Part shown: positions 16,105 through 24,797 of the stretch, piece by piece
Position numbering within the stretch: the stretch's first letter is position 1
Layout of the letters: each line of letters opens with the position of its first letter
Translations under genes and position numbers: made by a program
From: DAOUTY01 sp964453665
Lineage (GTDB): Bacteria > Chloroflexota > Dehalococcoidia > SZUA-161
Reading direction: 5' to 3'
Assembly (NCBI GenBank): GCA_964453665.1
Contig: CAYVQT010000031.1
Coordinates: forward strand, 1 to 39,820
Length of the DNA: 39,820 nucleotides
Notes under the pieces: model-generated
What the model was told of the DNA's origin: nothing
Databases searched by the model: none
The model's input: the letters and a program-made list of their open reading frames with translations, nothing else

Positions 16105-16581
16105 CTAATCTTTATACAGTGCATCCACGACTTTAGCCTCCATAGCTCTCATGCTCTGTTCCGCCCCGGGTTCCTCGTGGCCGTATCCCAGGAGGTGAAG
16201 TACGCCATGAGTGACCAGGAGGGCCAGCTCGCGCTCTAAAGGGTGGCGTTGCTCTTCCGCCTGTCTCTGCGCCCGGTGATAGGAAACAATGACTTCACCG
16301 AGATGGAGAATGTCGTCCGGGGGCAAGGCAAATTTCTCGACTTCGTCAATGCCTGTTTCAGACATTGCAAAGGCAAGTACATCCGTGCTGGCATCGACTC
16401 CCCGATAGCTTCGATTAAGATTATGGACAGTATCGTCGCTGGCGACAACAAGCCCGATATCTACCGTTTCACCTGCGCCGGCGGCAGCAAGTGTGGTTTC
16501 CACTACTTTGCCGAGCCATTCTTTATCAACAAGCTCGGTGAAAGGCTTTTCAATATGTATGCTTAGCTGAAGATCTCGCAT
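16105..16581 (-). CDS. ybeY: Endoribonuclease YbeY (rRNA maturation)
   Basis: 158-aa metalloprotein of the UPF0054 family that takes part in 16S rRNA 3'-end processing and ribosome quality control. The zinc-binding signature HGVLHLLGYGHEEPGAE is near the C terminus, preceded by LGEVIVSYHRAQRQAEE. The N-terminal half carries VDIGLVVASDDTVHNLNRSYRGVDASTDVLAF in shortened family form. 111 nt separate its stop from the dnaX ATG, and dnaX has its own promoter there. Confidence 0.95.
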   Translation of the reverse strand: MRDLQLSIHIEKPFTELVDKEWLGKVVETTLAAAGAGETVDIGLVVASDDTVHNLNRSYRGVDASTDVLAFAMSETGIDEVEKFALPPDDILHLGEVIVSYHRAQRQAEEQRHPLERELALLVTHGVLHLLGYGHEEPGAEQSMRAMEAKVVDALYKD

Positions 16582-16599
16582 GGCGCTCGATTCGATAGA

Positions 16600-16628
16600 A
16601 TCATAACATGTGAGTTAAAAAGGGGCAA
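16600..16628 (-). promoter_or_regulatory. Candidate promoter for ybeY
   Basis: TTGCCC (16628-16623), 17-bp spacer, TATGAT (16605-16600) on the minus strand, lying between the end of nuoN and the ybeY start. It would give ybeY transcription independent of the upstream complex I operon. Confidence 0.45.
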
Positions 16629-16673
16629 AATTTAAATAGCACGGCCGGGCAAACGTAAAATTGGGGGGCACTC

Positions 16674-18110
16674 TTAGGGGAACGTAGCTACGGCTGTCTC
16701 GGCCAACCGCAGTACAACCCAGGGATAAATACCGAGAACCAGGACGCCTATCGAAGTGATGGCAAGAGAGACACGCATCGGAATAGAGGACGGTATGGGT
16801 TCATCGGATAGGGGCTCGCCTATGTACATTAACTTAACCACTCTCAGATAGTAGTAAGCTGAGATGACGGAATTAAGTACAGCGAAAATAACCAGCCATA
16901 GAAGGTCTTGTTGAATGGCAGCGTTGAAAAGGTAAAACTTGGCCATGAACCCGACAGTAGGAGGGATGCCTATCAGGGAGATGAGACAGAACGCCAGGAT
17001 GAAGGAGATAACCGGCGACCTGCGAGACATGCCCGAGTAGTCAGAGATCTCATCGCTCCCGGTCTTATTGGAAATGGCGATGATGGCAAAGAAGGCTCCC
17101 AAATTAGCCAGGGCATAACCCGCCAGGAAGAAGAGTATTCCGCTCTTGCCCAGAGTGCCGATTGCGGCCAGACCTACCATGATATATCCTGCGTGGGCGA
17201 TACTTGAGTATCCCAGCATTCGCTTGATATTGCTCTGTGCAATGGCGACAATGTTGCCAATCGTCATTGTTATGGCGCCGAGCACGGCGAATATCATTCC
17301 CCAATCAGCGCTGATCGATTCAATTCCGAAGGCGGTGTAGAATACCCTCAGTATAACCGCAAATCCGGCTGCTTTGCTTGCTATAGAGAGAAAAGCGGTT
17401 ATAGGGGTCGGAGCGCCTTCATAGACGTCGGGGACCCACATTTGGAATGGCACTGAGGCGATCTTGAAACCAAAGCCCGCAATCATGAGAACCATACCGA
17501 AAAGGAGCGCCGGGCTGTCCCAGAGCTGTCCTCCGGAGACGAGCGCAGACACCTTATCTATAATCTGGTCAAGATGCGTGGTGCCGGTGATACCGAAGAT
17601 AAAAGCCATACCCAGCAGCAGCACCGCCGAGCTTATCGCTCCCAGGATCATATATTTAAGGCCAGCTTCGCTCGACTTGGGGTCTTTGAGGAAAGAAACC
17701 AGGGCGTACAGGGAGATGCTCGCGAGCTCCAGAGCGATATATATTGATATGAGTTCGCCGGTAGAGGCCATGAGCATCAACCCTCCTGCTGAAAGAAGGA
17801 TCAATGCATAATATTCGCCCTGGAAGCGGGCGAATTTTTTGACGTAGTCTACCGAGGAGATGATGACCAGGGCGGAAATGCCGAGTATAAGGAATTTGAA
17901 GAACAGGCTGAAATTGTCCACTACCAGCATGCCGCTGAAAGAGGCCTGCTGCTCGCCCCAGAGAGCGATGGTAAAAGAGATAGGTATTATCAGGCCGAAT
18001 ACGCTGATTGCAGCTAGAACCTTCTTTTGCTCAATAACAAGGTCGAGCAGAACTACCGCCAGAGCAATTCCGCAAAGGCTCAATTCAGGAGATAACAGCC
18101 AGAAGTTCAA
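16674..18110 (-). CDS. nuoN: Complex I subunit N
   Basis: 478-aa antiporter-like membrane subunit of the respiratory complex I proton-pumping arm, with about 14 hydrophobic helices. Conserved signatures include SIYIALELASISLYALVSF (the TM5 Glu), GAISSAVLLLGMAFIFG, FKIASVPFQMWVPDVYEGAP (the TM7-8 region) and the GYSSIAHAGYIMVG helix-breaking region. Start is TTG 18110, preceded by a GGGGGAG ribosome site. Last gene of the operon; a NUDIX gene separates it from nuoM. Confidence 0.96.
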   Translation of the reverse strand: MNFWLLSPELSLCGIALAVVLLDLVIEQKKVLAAISVFGLIIPISFTIALWGEQQASFSGMLVVDNFSLFFKFLILGISALVIISSVDYVKKFARFQGEYYALILLSAGGLMLMASTGELISIYIALELASISLYALVSFLKDPKSSEAGLKYMILGAISSAVLLLGMAFIFGITGTTHLDQIIDKVSALVSGGQLWDSPALLFGMVLMIAGFGFKIASVPFQMWVPDVYEGAPTPITAFLSIASKAAGFAVILRVFYTAFGIESISADWGMIFAVLGAITMTIGNIVAIAQSNIKRMLGYSSIAHAGYIMVGLAAIGTLGKSGILFFLAGYALANLGAFFAIIAISNKTGSDEISDYSGMSRRSPVISFILAFCLISLIGIPPTVGFMAKFYLFNAAIQQDLLWLVIFAVLNSVISAYYYLRVVKLMYIGEPLSDEPIPSSIPMRVSLAITSIGVLVLGIYPWVVLRLAETAVATFP

Positions 18111-18126
18111 TTAAGCTCCCCCCAAC

Positions 18127-18555
18127 CTAAGCTATATTAGCGATCTTGAGTAATTTCCGAGTGTCATCGTGCAACTCTTCCCAGATAACGGGGATATCCT
18201 TCCGGGCAAACCAGCAAGCCTCGCCGACGTCGCCGTCCGGTTTAAGGTCCCCTTTAATTTTCTGAGCAAGGTAGTTAATGTAGATAACATGTAAATCGGT
18301 TTGGTCTCCTGACTTCACAATTCGGTCGAAGGGAATCAGTGGGGTAGTCAACTCAATCTCCAAATTGGTTTCCTCCTTGACTTCCCGCTTGATTCCGTCC
18401 TCTATTTTCTCTCCAGACATTAACCCACCACCGGGGCAAATCCATTTTCCCTGCCAGAACCCTTCTCTTTCCGGCTTGTGCTTAACCAGCAGTACCCTGT
18501 CACTTTCATCCTGTATCACTGCGCCTACTGCGACCGTTATTCCGATTCCTTTCAC
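18127..18555 (-). CDS. NUDIX hydrolase embedded between nuoM and nuoN
   Basis: 142-aa single-domain NUDIX protein. The NUDIX box reads as G-x5-E-x7-REVKEET-N-L (starting PGGGLMSGEKIEDGIK); every catalytic Glu is present but the usual Gly near the end of the box is Asn. The family hydrolyses nucleoside diphosphates linked to another group X, such as oxidised dNTPs, ADP-ribose or NADH; the substrate here is unknown. GTG start at 18555, 4 nt after the nuoM stop, and its stop is 16 nt before nuoN, so it is built into the operon. A link to NAD(H) or oxidised nucleotide clean-up near complex I is speculation. Confidence 0.88.
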   Translation of the reverse strand: MKGIGITVAVGAVIQDESDRVLLVKHKPEREGFWQGKWICPGGGLMSGEKIEDGIKREVKEETNLEIELTTPLIPFDRIVKSGDQTDLHVIYINYLAQKIKGDLKPDGDVGEACWFARKDIPVIWEELHDDTRKLLKIANIA

Positions 18556-18559
18556 CTAA

Positions 18560-20050
18560 TTAGCCCCAACTGCTGAATACAGGAGCTATAACGTCGAGAA
18601 GCAACCTGGGATATACACCGAACAGCATTATCAAGGCCACGAAGGTGAAAATGTAGGCCTTCTCCATGTTGTCGGCATCGCCCACCCCGTCGTACTCAGC
18701 TTTAGGCTCTCTATAGAACACCCTCTCTAACATCCACAGTATATAGCCTGCTCCAACTACTATTCCGAGCACTGCCAGGACTACACAGGTTTGAATGCCG
18801 TAAAAAGCGCTGCTGTTGTAACTCCCCATGAATACCGTGAACTCGGCAGCGAAACCGATAGTAGTTGGCAGTCCCAGCGCTGCCAGCCCGGCGACGCTGA
18901 AAACTACGCAGATAACGGGCATTTGCCTGGCCAGGCCGCCGAGTAACGGTATCTGGCGTTGATGCGTCTTATCGTAGACCAGACCCACCATGGCGAACAG
19001 AAGGCCGGTGATAAGGCCGTGGCTGAACATCTGAAGTACAGCCCCGCTGAAGCTGAGCTGGTTCAAGGCGAATATTCCCAGTAATACGAAACCCATGTGG
19101 CTTACCGAACTGTATGCGATCAGCTTCTTTAGATCGGTCTGCCTCATGGTGGCTGCTGCACCATACAGGACACTTATGACTGCGAAGGCGACTATGATTG
19201 TGGCATAGTCCTCGGCCACCCCCGGGACTATACCGCCGTCGCCGAAGCCAGCAACCAGACGGATCATGCCGTATGCCCCCATCTTCAGCAGTACACCAGC
19301 CAGGATAACGCTTACTGCAGTGGGGGCGTCGGTATGGGCGTCGGGAAGCCATGTATGTAGCGGGAACACCGGCAGCTTAATTGCGAAAGCGATGAAGATA
19401 AGAAAGAAAATCGATGCTAGTGGAATGACAGGTATCAGCATCGCTGCTCCGCTGGCGATATCTACCATGCTGAACGTATGCGGTGAGGCGGAGTAGTACA
19501 GCGTGAGAATGCCAGCCAGCATAAACGCGCTGCCGAAGAGCGTATAGACTACGAACTTTATCGCGGAGTACTCTTTCCTGCCGCTGCCCCAGATGGTGAT
19601 CAGCATATACATCGGGATAAGCTCCACTTCCCAGAAGAGGAAGAAAAGCAGAAGGTCTAATGAGCAGAAGACGCCCAGAATGCCGGTTTCCAGGAGCAGC
19701 AGCCAGATGTAGTATTCCTTGGTTCTGAGGTTGATCTTCCATGACACAAAGACGGCAACTAATCCAATAAAGGTGGTGAGTATCACCATCGGCAAGCTCA
19801 GACCGTCGACGCCGAGATAATACTGAGCGCCAATAGATTCAATCCACTTTGCCTGTTCTATGAACTGAAGGCCGCCATCACGGTCAAATATAACGAACAG
19901 CGCAATTGACAGGGCAAATGCGATAAAAGTGAACAGGGCGGCGGTGATTCTGACGTTTCTCGCCTCTTTGACCAACAGGCCGATTACGATAGCTCCCGCT
20001 GCTGGAAGGAATAGTATTATGGTGAGAGGATGAATCGACTCTATACTCAA
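18560..20050 (-). CDS. nuoM: Complex I subunit M
   Basis: 496-aa antiporter-like membrane subunit. Helices carry LDLLLFFLFWEVELIPMYMLI (the essential TM5 Glu), FLIFIAFAIKLPVFPLHTWLPDAHTDAPT (TM7-8 loop, Lys-Pro and HTWLPDAH), LKKLIAYSSVSHMGFVLLG and LFAMVGLVYDKTHQR. TTG start at 20050 with an AGGAG ribosome site 9 nt upstream, 24 nt after the nuoL stop. Confidence 0.97.
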   Translation of the reverse strand: MSIESIHPLTIILFLPAAGAIVIGLLVKEARNVRITAALFTFIAFALSIALFVIFDRDGGLQFIEQAKWIESIGAQYYLGVDGLSLPMVILTTFIGLVAVFVSWKINLRTKEYYIWLLLLETGILGVFCSLDLLLFFLFWEVELIPMYMLITIWGSGRKEYSAIKFVVYTLFGSAFMLAGILTLYYSASPHTFSMVDIASGAAMLIPVIPLASIFFLIFIAFAIKLPVFPLHTWLPDAHTDAPTAVSVILAGVLLKMGAYGMIRLVAGFGDGGIVPGVAEDYATIIVAFAVISVLYGAAATMRQTDLKKLIAYSSVSHMGFVLLGIFALNQLSFSGAVLQMFSHGLITGLLFAMVGLVYDKTHQRQIPLLGGLARQMPVICVVFSVAGLAALGLPTTIGFAAEFTVFMGSYNSSAFYGIQTCVVLAVLGIVVGAGYILWMLERVFYREPKAEYDGVGDADNMEKAYIFTFVALIMLFGVYPRLLLDVIAPVFSSWG

Positions 20051-20074
20051 AACTATTAACTCCTGCAGAGAATT

Positions 20075-22057
20075 CTATCTATACGCGAATAAAACGACCA
20101 TGATAATAAGAACACCAAGCACTATGGCAAGCCCATAGGATTGAAGCTGGCCTGTCTGTAGCCTGCGGAAAACGTTGCCTGAAGTGATAGCGATTTTGGC
20201 GACACCATTGACTATGCCATCGACTACATAGATGTCAAATAGCTCTATCAGGCGGAAGATACCGTTTTGCAGTATACCAACCACGAAGACCTGCTCATAA
20301 AGCTCGTCGAAGTAGTATTTACGAGAAAACAGTATATAGAGTGGGGCAAATATTTTCCCCACTCTATCCGGTGACAACCACTTGGTGTAATACATCGTGT
20401 AGGCAAGGAGAATACCCGCAAGGGCCACAACGAGCGCAATCAATGGCATGGGCTCTTCGCCGACCTTGGTGAATATGTCGAAGAACCCGTGTGCATGCCA
20501 GTGAGCATGAAGGCCGTAATACTCCCCCTCGCCCAGGAATTTGGCTACTCCACCCGCCCAGAAGTTCCATCCGCTGCCCAGGGCCATCAGGGCAAGAACG
20601 ACCATTGGAAAAACCATTACCAGAGGGGATTCATGCGGTTCGCCGTGAGCGTGATCGCTATGTCCGCCCTGTACTTGCTCTCCGCCTCTGTATTTACCAT
20701 GAAAGGTCATGAATATCGCTCTAAACATATAGAAAGCCGTCATAAAAACGGTAATCATTGCTAACCAGAACAAAGCTGGCGTGTGCTCCCAGGCGTTAAG
20801 GACAATCATATCCTTGCTCCAGAATCCGGCGAGCGGCCAGATACCGGCAAGGGACAATGCTCCGATGAGGAAGACAGCGTAAGTCCAGGGCATGTACTTT
20901 CTCAGACCACCCATTAGCCTCATGTCGAAGGTGCCACTGGCATGATTGACGCTGCCCGCTCCCAAAAAGAGGAGGCATTTGAAGAAGGCGTGAGTAAATA
21001 GGTGGAAAATGCCGACTGCTATACCCAGGCCGATTCCCTCTTCGTACGTCAAGTACCCCTGGGATATTGCTACACCTATTGTGCCCAGTCCCAGCATCAT
21101 GTATCCGAGCTGGCTGATGGTAGAGTAAGCCAGGACTCTCTTGATATCGTTCATCACCAGTCCCATGCTGGCGGCGAAGATGGCTGTAACTCCGCCGATT
21201 ACGGCTACAAACATTATGGCTGTCTCGGAGGAGGCGAAAATTGGTAGCGTGCGCGCGACCAAATATACACCCGCGGCAACCATAGTAGCAGCGTGTATTA
21301 GAGAGCTGACAGGGGTGGGGCCCTCCATAGCGTCGGGTAGCCAAGTATGCAGTGGGAATTGCGCTGATTTCCCGACTGCACCTGAGAAGATACCCAGCGC
21401 AGCTAACGTAAGAGTCGTACCACCAATGACTCCTGCCATAGCCAGGTCGCTGATTTCAGCTATGTTGAAGGTGCCAGTATTAAAATAAAGAATGAGAATA
21501 CCGATTAAAAACCCGAAGTCACCGAAGCGGGTGACGATGAAGGCTTTCTTGGCAGCGGCTGCTGCCGACGGTTTGTGGAACCAGAACCCGATGAGCAGGT
21601 AGGAACCGAGACCAACGCCTTCCCAGAATACGTAAACCAGAAGAAGGTTTGATGCCAGCACCAGCCCCAACATCGATGCTGTGAACAGAGACATGAAAGC
21701 GAAGTAGCGGTGATATCCCGTGTCACCATGCATGTATCCCTGCGAGTATATTTGCACCATGAGGCTGATTCCGGTGACAACGATAAGCATTATAGCCGTG
21801 AGATGGTCAGCCACGAACCCCAGGCTTATGGTGAAGTCACCGACCACTGCCCACTCTATGGTGCTATTGACGGGGAATTCATCGGCGCTGGTAAGTACCC
21901 AGATGGAGAGGCCGAGGGCGACAGCGAGGCAACTGATAATGGTATAACCGCTAAGCTTGGGGTAATTATTAAAGAATGGCCTTAATACCAGCGATATGAA
22001 TACCAGTGAGAACAGCGGCAGAAGGAAAATAACCCACAAGACAGTACTTGGCAGCAT
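20075..22057 (-). CDS. nuoL: Complex I subunit L
   Basis: 660-aa distal antiporter-like subunit. Conserved LLLVYVFWEGVGLGSYLLIGFW, SAQFPLHTWLPDAMEGPTPVS, IKRVLAYSTISQLGYMMLG and HLFTHAFFKCLLFLGAGSV are present. A His-rich loop with HSDHAHGEPHE follows, and the C terminus has the extra amphipathic lateral region and a final anchor helix. Its ATG at 22057 directly follows the stop codon of the 62-aa upstream gene, with ribosome site AAGGAAG inside that gene. Confidence 0.97.
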   Translation of the reverse strand: MLPSTVLWVIFLLPLFSLVFISLVLRPFFNNYPKLSGYTIISCLAVALGLSIWVLTSADEFPVNSTIEWAVVGDFTISLGFVADHLTAIMLIVVTGISLMVQIYSQGYMHGDTGYHRYFAFMSLFTASMLGLVLASNLLLVYVFWEGVGLGSYLLIGFWFHKPSAAAAAKKAFIVTRFGDFGFLIGILILYFNTGTFNIAEISDLAMAGVIGGTTLTLAALGIFSGAVGKSAQFPLHTWLPDAMEGPTPVSSLIHAATMVAAGVYLVARTLPIFASSETAIMFVAVIGGVTAIFAASMGLVMNDIKRVLAYSTISQLGYMMLGLGTIGVAISQGYLTYEEGIGLGIAVGIFHLFTHAFFKCLLFLGAGSVNHASGTFDMRLMGGLRKYMPWTYAVFLIGALSLAGIWPLAGFWSKDMIVLNAWEHTPALFWLAMITVFMTAFYMFRAIFMTFHGKYRGGEQVQGGHSDHAHGEPHESPLVMVFPMVVLALMALGSGWNFWAGGVAKFLGEGEYYGLHAHWHAHGFFDIFTKVGEEPMPLIALVVALAGILLAYTMYYTKWLSPDRVGKIFAPLYILFSRKYYFDELYEQVFVVGILQNGIFRLIELFDIYVVDGIVNGVAKIAITSGNVFRRLQTGQLQSYGLAIVLGVLIIMVVLFAYR

Positions 22058-22246
22058 CTATATCTTCCTTAAAATATCCTCTATAAGATGTTTTTTAAGT
22101 ACAGGCACCAGGACGCGGTATTTTGCCCTTTCGCCTGAACCGATTTTCTTGGGCAGGACCCTGGTGGGAATCCCCTCACCCTCGAACAGGTCCTTCCACA
22201 TCTCGGCTATCATCAAGTTGGGTACAACCCTTATCTCAGTCCACAT
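22058..22246 (-). CDS. 62-aa DUF2007-like protein in the nuo operon
   Basis: Small soluble protein between nuoK and nuoL. The pattern VVPNLMIAEMWKDLFEGEGIPTRVL resembles the beta-alpha-beta core of the DUF2007 family (putative signal-transducing proteins, often fused to or near other genes), and ends in a Lys-rich helix (VPVLKKHLIEDIL). No metal-binding Cys/His and no membrane segment. Its stop abuts the nuoL ATG with no spacing, and nuoL's ribosome site lies within it, so the two are probably translationally coupled. It has no good ribosome site of its own. Function unknown; family match is by eye. Confidence 0.7.
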   Translation of the reverse strand: MWTEIRVVPNLMIAEMWKDLFEGEGIPTRVLPKKIGSGERAKYRVLVPVLKKHLIEDILRKI

Positions 22247-22276
22247 TTATCAAGCACTCGGGAACCCTGTATTTTG

Positions 22277-22594
22277 CTATCCCTGCATCAGGTCTGCCTG
22301 CTCAACGTCAACGGTACGGCGGTTTCTGTAAATCGTTATTATTATCGCCAGACCTACTGCCGCCTCGGCTGCGGCAACGGTCATGATGAAAATAGCGAAG
22401 ACTTGTCCCGTTAGCACCACTACGTCCGGTACCAGGTAACGTGAAAATGCGACCATGGCGATATTCACTGCATTCAGCATGATTTCAATGCACATCAATA
22501 CTGCCACTGCATTACGTTTGGCTAATGCTCCATATAGACCAATGGAGAACAGGATCGCCGAAAGTATCAGATAGTGCTCAAGGCCAAGGCTCAT
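22277..22594 (-). CDS. nuoK: Complex I subunit K
   Basis: 105-aa, three-helix membrane subunit. LEHYLILSAILFSIGLYG opens it, IEIMLNAVNIAMVAF carries the conserved TM2 Glu, and VAAAEAAVGLAIIITIYR carries the TM3 Glu. Start ATG 22594 is chosen over a TTG at 22600 because GGGAAGGA sits 6 nt upstream and the family begins there. It follows the nuoJ stop by 2 nt. Confidence 0.95.
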   Translation of the reverse strand: MSLGLEHYLILSAILFSIGLYGALAKRNAVAVLMCIEIMLNAVNIAMVAFSRYLVPDVVVLTGQVFAIFIMTVAAAEAAVGLAIIITIYRNRRTVDVEQADLMQG

Positions 22595-22596
22595 TA

Positions 22597-23115
22597 TCAA
22601 TCCTTCCCATCTCGTCTGACCAGCACTACAGCTCCTATAAGAGCTGCAAGCAGGAGTACAGACGCTATCTCAAAGGGCAATACAAACCCGTTGTCGCGAT
22701 CGAAAAGAACCGTTGCAATATGGCTGGTGGTTGGCTCGTCAAGGGGCATTTCTGCTATCTGGCCTGCTTCTGTAACAGTAGTCCAGTCAGTCCCTAAGAC
22801 TACGCCAATGATCGTTACCAGCAGCAGCAGGGACAGTGCCAGTGCCGGGATGTGAAGCTTATGAAACGGATTGCCTCTGTGTAGGTCACGGGTCAGCATG
22901 ATAGCGAACAGGAGCAGTATACCGATAGCGCCCGCATAGACTAGGACCTGCACTGCCGCCAGAAAGTCGGCGTTAAGTGTGATGTAAAGCGCGGCAACAC
23001 CAAAGAAGCACGCTATTAAGAGCAGGGCTGCACGGAAGACATTACGCAGCAGCACTACCGCCAGCGCTGAGCTGACCACCACTATTGCTATTATCCAGAA
23101 AGCGAGATCAATCAT
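22597..23115 (-). CDS. nuoJ: Complex I subunit J
   Basis: 172-aa, five-helix membrane subunit. IDLAFWIIAIVVVSSALAVV, then LLIACFFGVAALYITLNADFLAAVQVLVYAGAIGILLLFAIML in shortened form, matching the TM3 pi-bulge region conserved in NuoJ. ATG 23115 matches the family N terminus and overlaps the nuoI end by 8 nt; a TTG at 23127 has a slightly better ribosome site (AGGA) and would add four residues. Confidence 0.94.
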   Translation of the reverse strand: MIDLAFWIIAIVVVSSALAVVLLRNVFRAALLLIACFFGVAALYITLNADFLAAVQVLVYAGAIGILLLFAIMLTRDLHRGNPFHKLHIPALALSLLLLVTIIGVVLGTDWTTVTEAGQIAEMPLDEPTTSHIATVLFDRDNGFVLPFEIASVLLLAALIGAVVLVRRDGKD

Positions 23116-23617
23116 ATTCTTTGGCAACCATTTCCTGTGATGTCTGGCCGTAGATCAGAAGGGTCTGTTTTGGTATCCCCTCTTCAAGTTCGGGATGGCC
23201 GTATGCGCTTACTGCCACTTCGGGATCCATCAGGATATCCTTATCGGCCCGGAGCAAATGTCGCTGGTACTTCGCTTGTTCATAGTCTCGGCCCATATAT
23301 AGAGCATTGTAGGGGCACGCTTCCACGCACAGGCCACAGAACATGCAGCGTCCTATGTCGAACTCGATCTTCTCGACGAAGTACTTGTTATCACCGTTCT
23401 TGGAGGTCTCTATATGAATGATGCCATGAGGACAGCTCTTAGCGCACGTGGCGCAGCCTGTGCATAGATCGCTTCGCCACGCGAACTGTTGTCCGCGGAC
23501 TCGTCGCGACACGTATAGCCTTTTCTCCGGATACTGTGTCGTTATACGACTACGAAACAGATGCCGGAGGGTAAGCGCCATACCCTTCGCGATACCCAGC
23601 CCGTACCGTTGGAACAT
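23108..23617 (-). CDS. nuoI: Complex I subunit I, 2x[4Fe-4S] ferredoxin-type
   Basis: 169-aa peripheral-arm subunit carrying clusters N6a and N6b. Two CxxCxxCxxxC sets are intact: C52-C55-C58-C62 and C91-C94-C97-C101. The N-terminal amphipathic helix (LGIAKGMALTLRHLF) and QYPEKR before the first cluster fit the family. Start ATG 23617 has a GGAGGG ribosome site 7 nt upstream. This start lies 68 nt inside the end of nuoH, an unusually long overlap in another frame. Confidence 0.96.
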   Translation of the reverse strand: MFQRYGLGIAKGMALTLRHLFRSRITTQYPEKRLYVSRRVRGQQFAWRSDLCTGCATCAKSCPHGIIHIETSKNGDNKYFVEKIEFDIGRCMFCGLCVEACPYNALYMGRDYEQAKYQRHLLRADKDILMDPEVAVSAYGHPELEEGIPKQTLLIYGQTSQEMVAKEYD

Positions 23618-24797
23618 CGACTCTCCCTCCGCCAAGCTTGAAGAACAGTCTCGACCAAGCCAAGATCAGTAATGCAGCGACAGCCCAGTTAAGGAATATA
23701 AACGGCCAGGGGAAGAACTCCCAGCCGCTCATCCACTTATCCCAGATGAGCACCTCGCCAGCGGTCACGAATATGTTGATCAATGCCAGAGGCACAAGGA
23801 ACTTCCACGCGAATGCCATTATCTGGTCGATTCGAACTCGGATCAGAGTGAAACGCGCCCACATTGTGAATATGAAAACAATAAATACCTTCAATATGAA
23901 CCAGAACCAGAAGGGAAGCCCCGGTCCCTTCCACCCGCTGAGGAACAGCGTAGCCACAATAGCGGATACGGCGAGTGCATTGATATATTCGCCCAGGAAA
24001 AAGGCGCCGAACTTCATGCCGGAGTACTCGGTGAAGTAGCCTGTAGTCAGCTCTGATTCTGCTTCAACCTGATCCAGGGGAGCACGATTCAGCTCCGCGA
24101 TAGCGCCCAGGAGATAGATCAGAAATCCGAGCGGCTGCACGAGAATGAAGGGATAATATTGAGCGTCCACTATGTTGCTGAGTTGCATTGAGCCTGCAAC
24201 TAAAACGACACCCATAATTGCCAGGATCATCGGCACCTCATAGCTGACAAGCTGGGCGATGGCTCTCATTGACCCTAACAGGGCGAACTTGTTGTCGGAG
24301 GACCAGCCTCCCATGAAAATCGAGAAAACGCCCAGCGAACCGATCGCTACTATAAAGAGTATCCCTACGTTCAGGTCGGCAAGGGCTCCCATACTGCGAT
24401 CTCCCAGCCTCGCTTCGCCGATAGGGATTACAGCGAAAACCATGATGGCCGCGAAGACCAGGACCACCGGTGCGATCCAGTGCACTATCTTGTCTACCTT
24501 GGCCGGCATTATGAACTCTTTGAACATAAGTTTGATTGCGTCGGCTACGGTTTGCAGCAGCCCGAACGGTCCGCAGCGATTGGGCCCGAAGCGCAACTGA
24601 AGCCATCCGACGAAGCGCCGTTCCAGCCAGATCATGAAGATAACGGTTGTGAAGACGAAAATAAGCAGGAACGTGATGCCGATTAAGCTGTCGAGGAATA
24701 CAATCAGCGAACTGGCCAGGCCGTGGTCCTGAAGGAACTCGATCCAGTCCAGCCGGATACGGGCAAACATATCGACGAAGTAGTTCCAGGCACCCAT
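23550..24797 (-). CDS. nuoH: Complex I subunit H
   Basis: 415-aa membrane subunit forming the quinone-channel base. RFGPNRCGPFGLLQTVADAI (with Cys where Val is common), the charged loop AQLVSYEVPMIL, LNRAPLDQVEAESELTTGYFTEYSG in shortened form, and ALVNI-type C-terminal helices are present. Eight helices plus an extra N-terminal stretch. Start ATG 24797 overlaps the nuoD stop as TAATG; the frame is open to 24821 but the overlap start fits coupling. The C-terminal tail after SRLFFKLGGG is encoded over the start of nuoI. Confidence 0.96.
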   Translation of the reverse strand: MGAWNYFVDMFARIRLDWIEFLQDHGLASSLIVFLDSLIGITFLLIFVFTTVIFMIWLERRFVGWLQLRFGPNRCGPFGLLQTVADAIKLMFKEFIMPAKVDKIVHWIAPVVLVFAAIMVFAVIPIGEARLGDRSMGALADLNVGILFIVAIGSLGVFSIFMGGWSSDNKFALLGSMRAIAQLVSYEVPMILAIMGVVLVAGSMQLSNIVDAQYYPFILVQPLGFLIYLLGAIAELNRAPLDQVEAESELTTGYFTEYSGMKFGAFFLGEYINALAVSAIVATLFLSGWKGPGLPFWFWFILKVFIVFIFTMWARFTLIRVRIDQIMAFAWKFLVPLALINIFVTAGEVLIWDKWMSGWEFFPWPFIFLNWAVAALLILAWSRLFFKLGGGRVDVPTVRAGYREGYGAYPPASVS

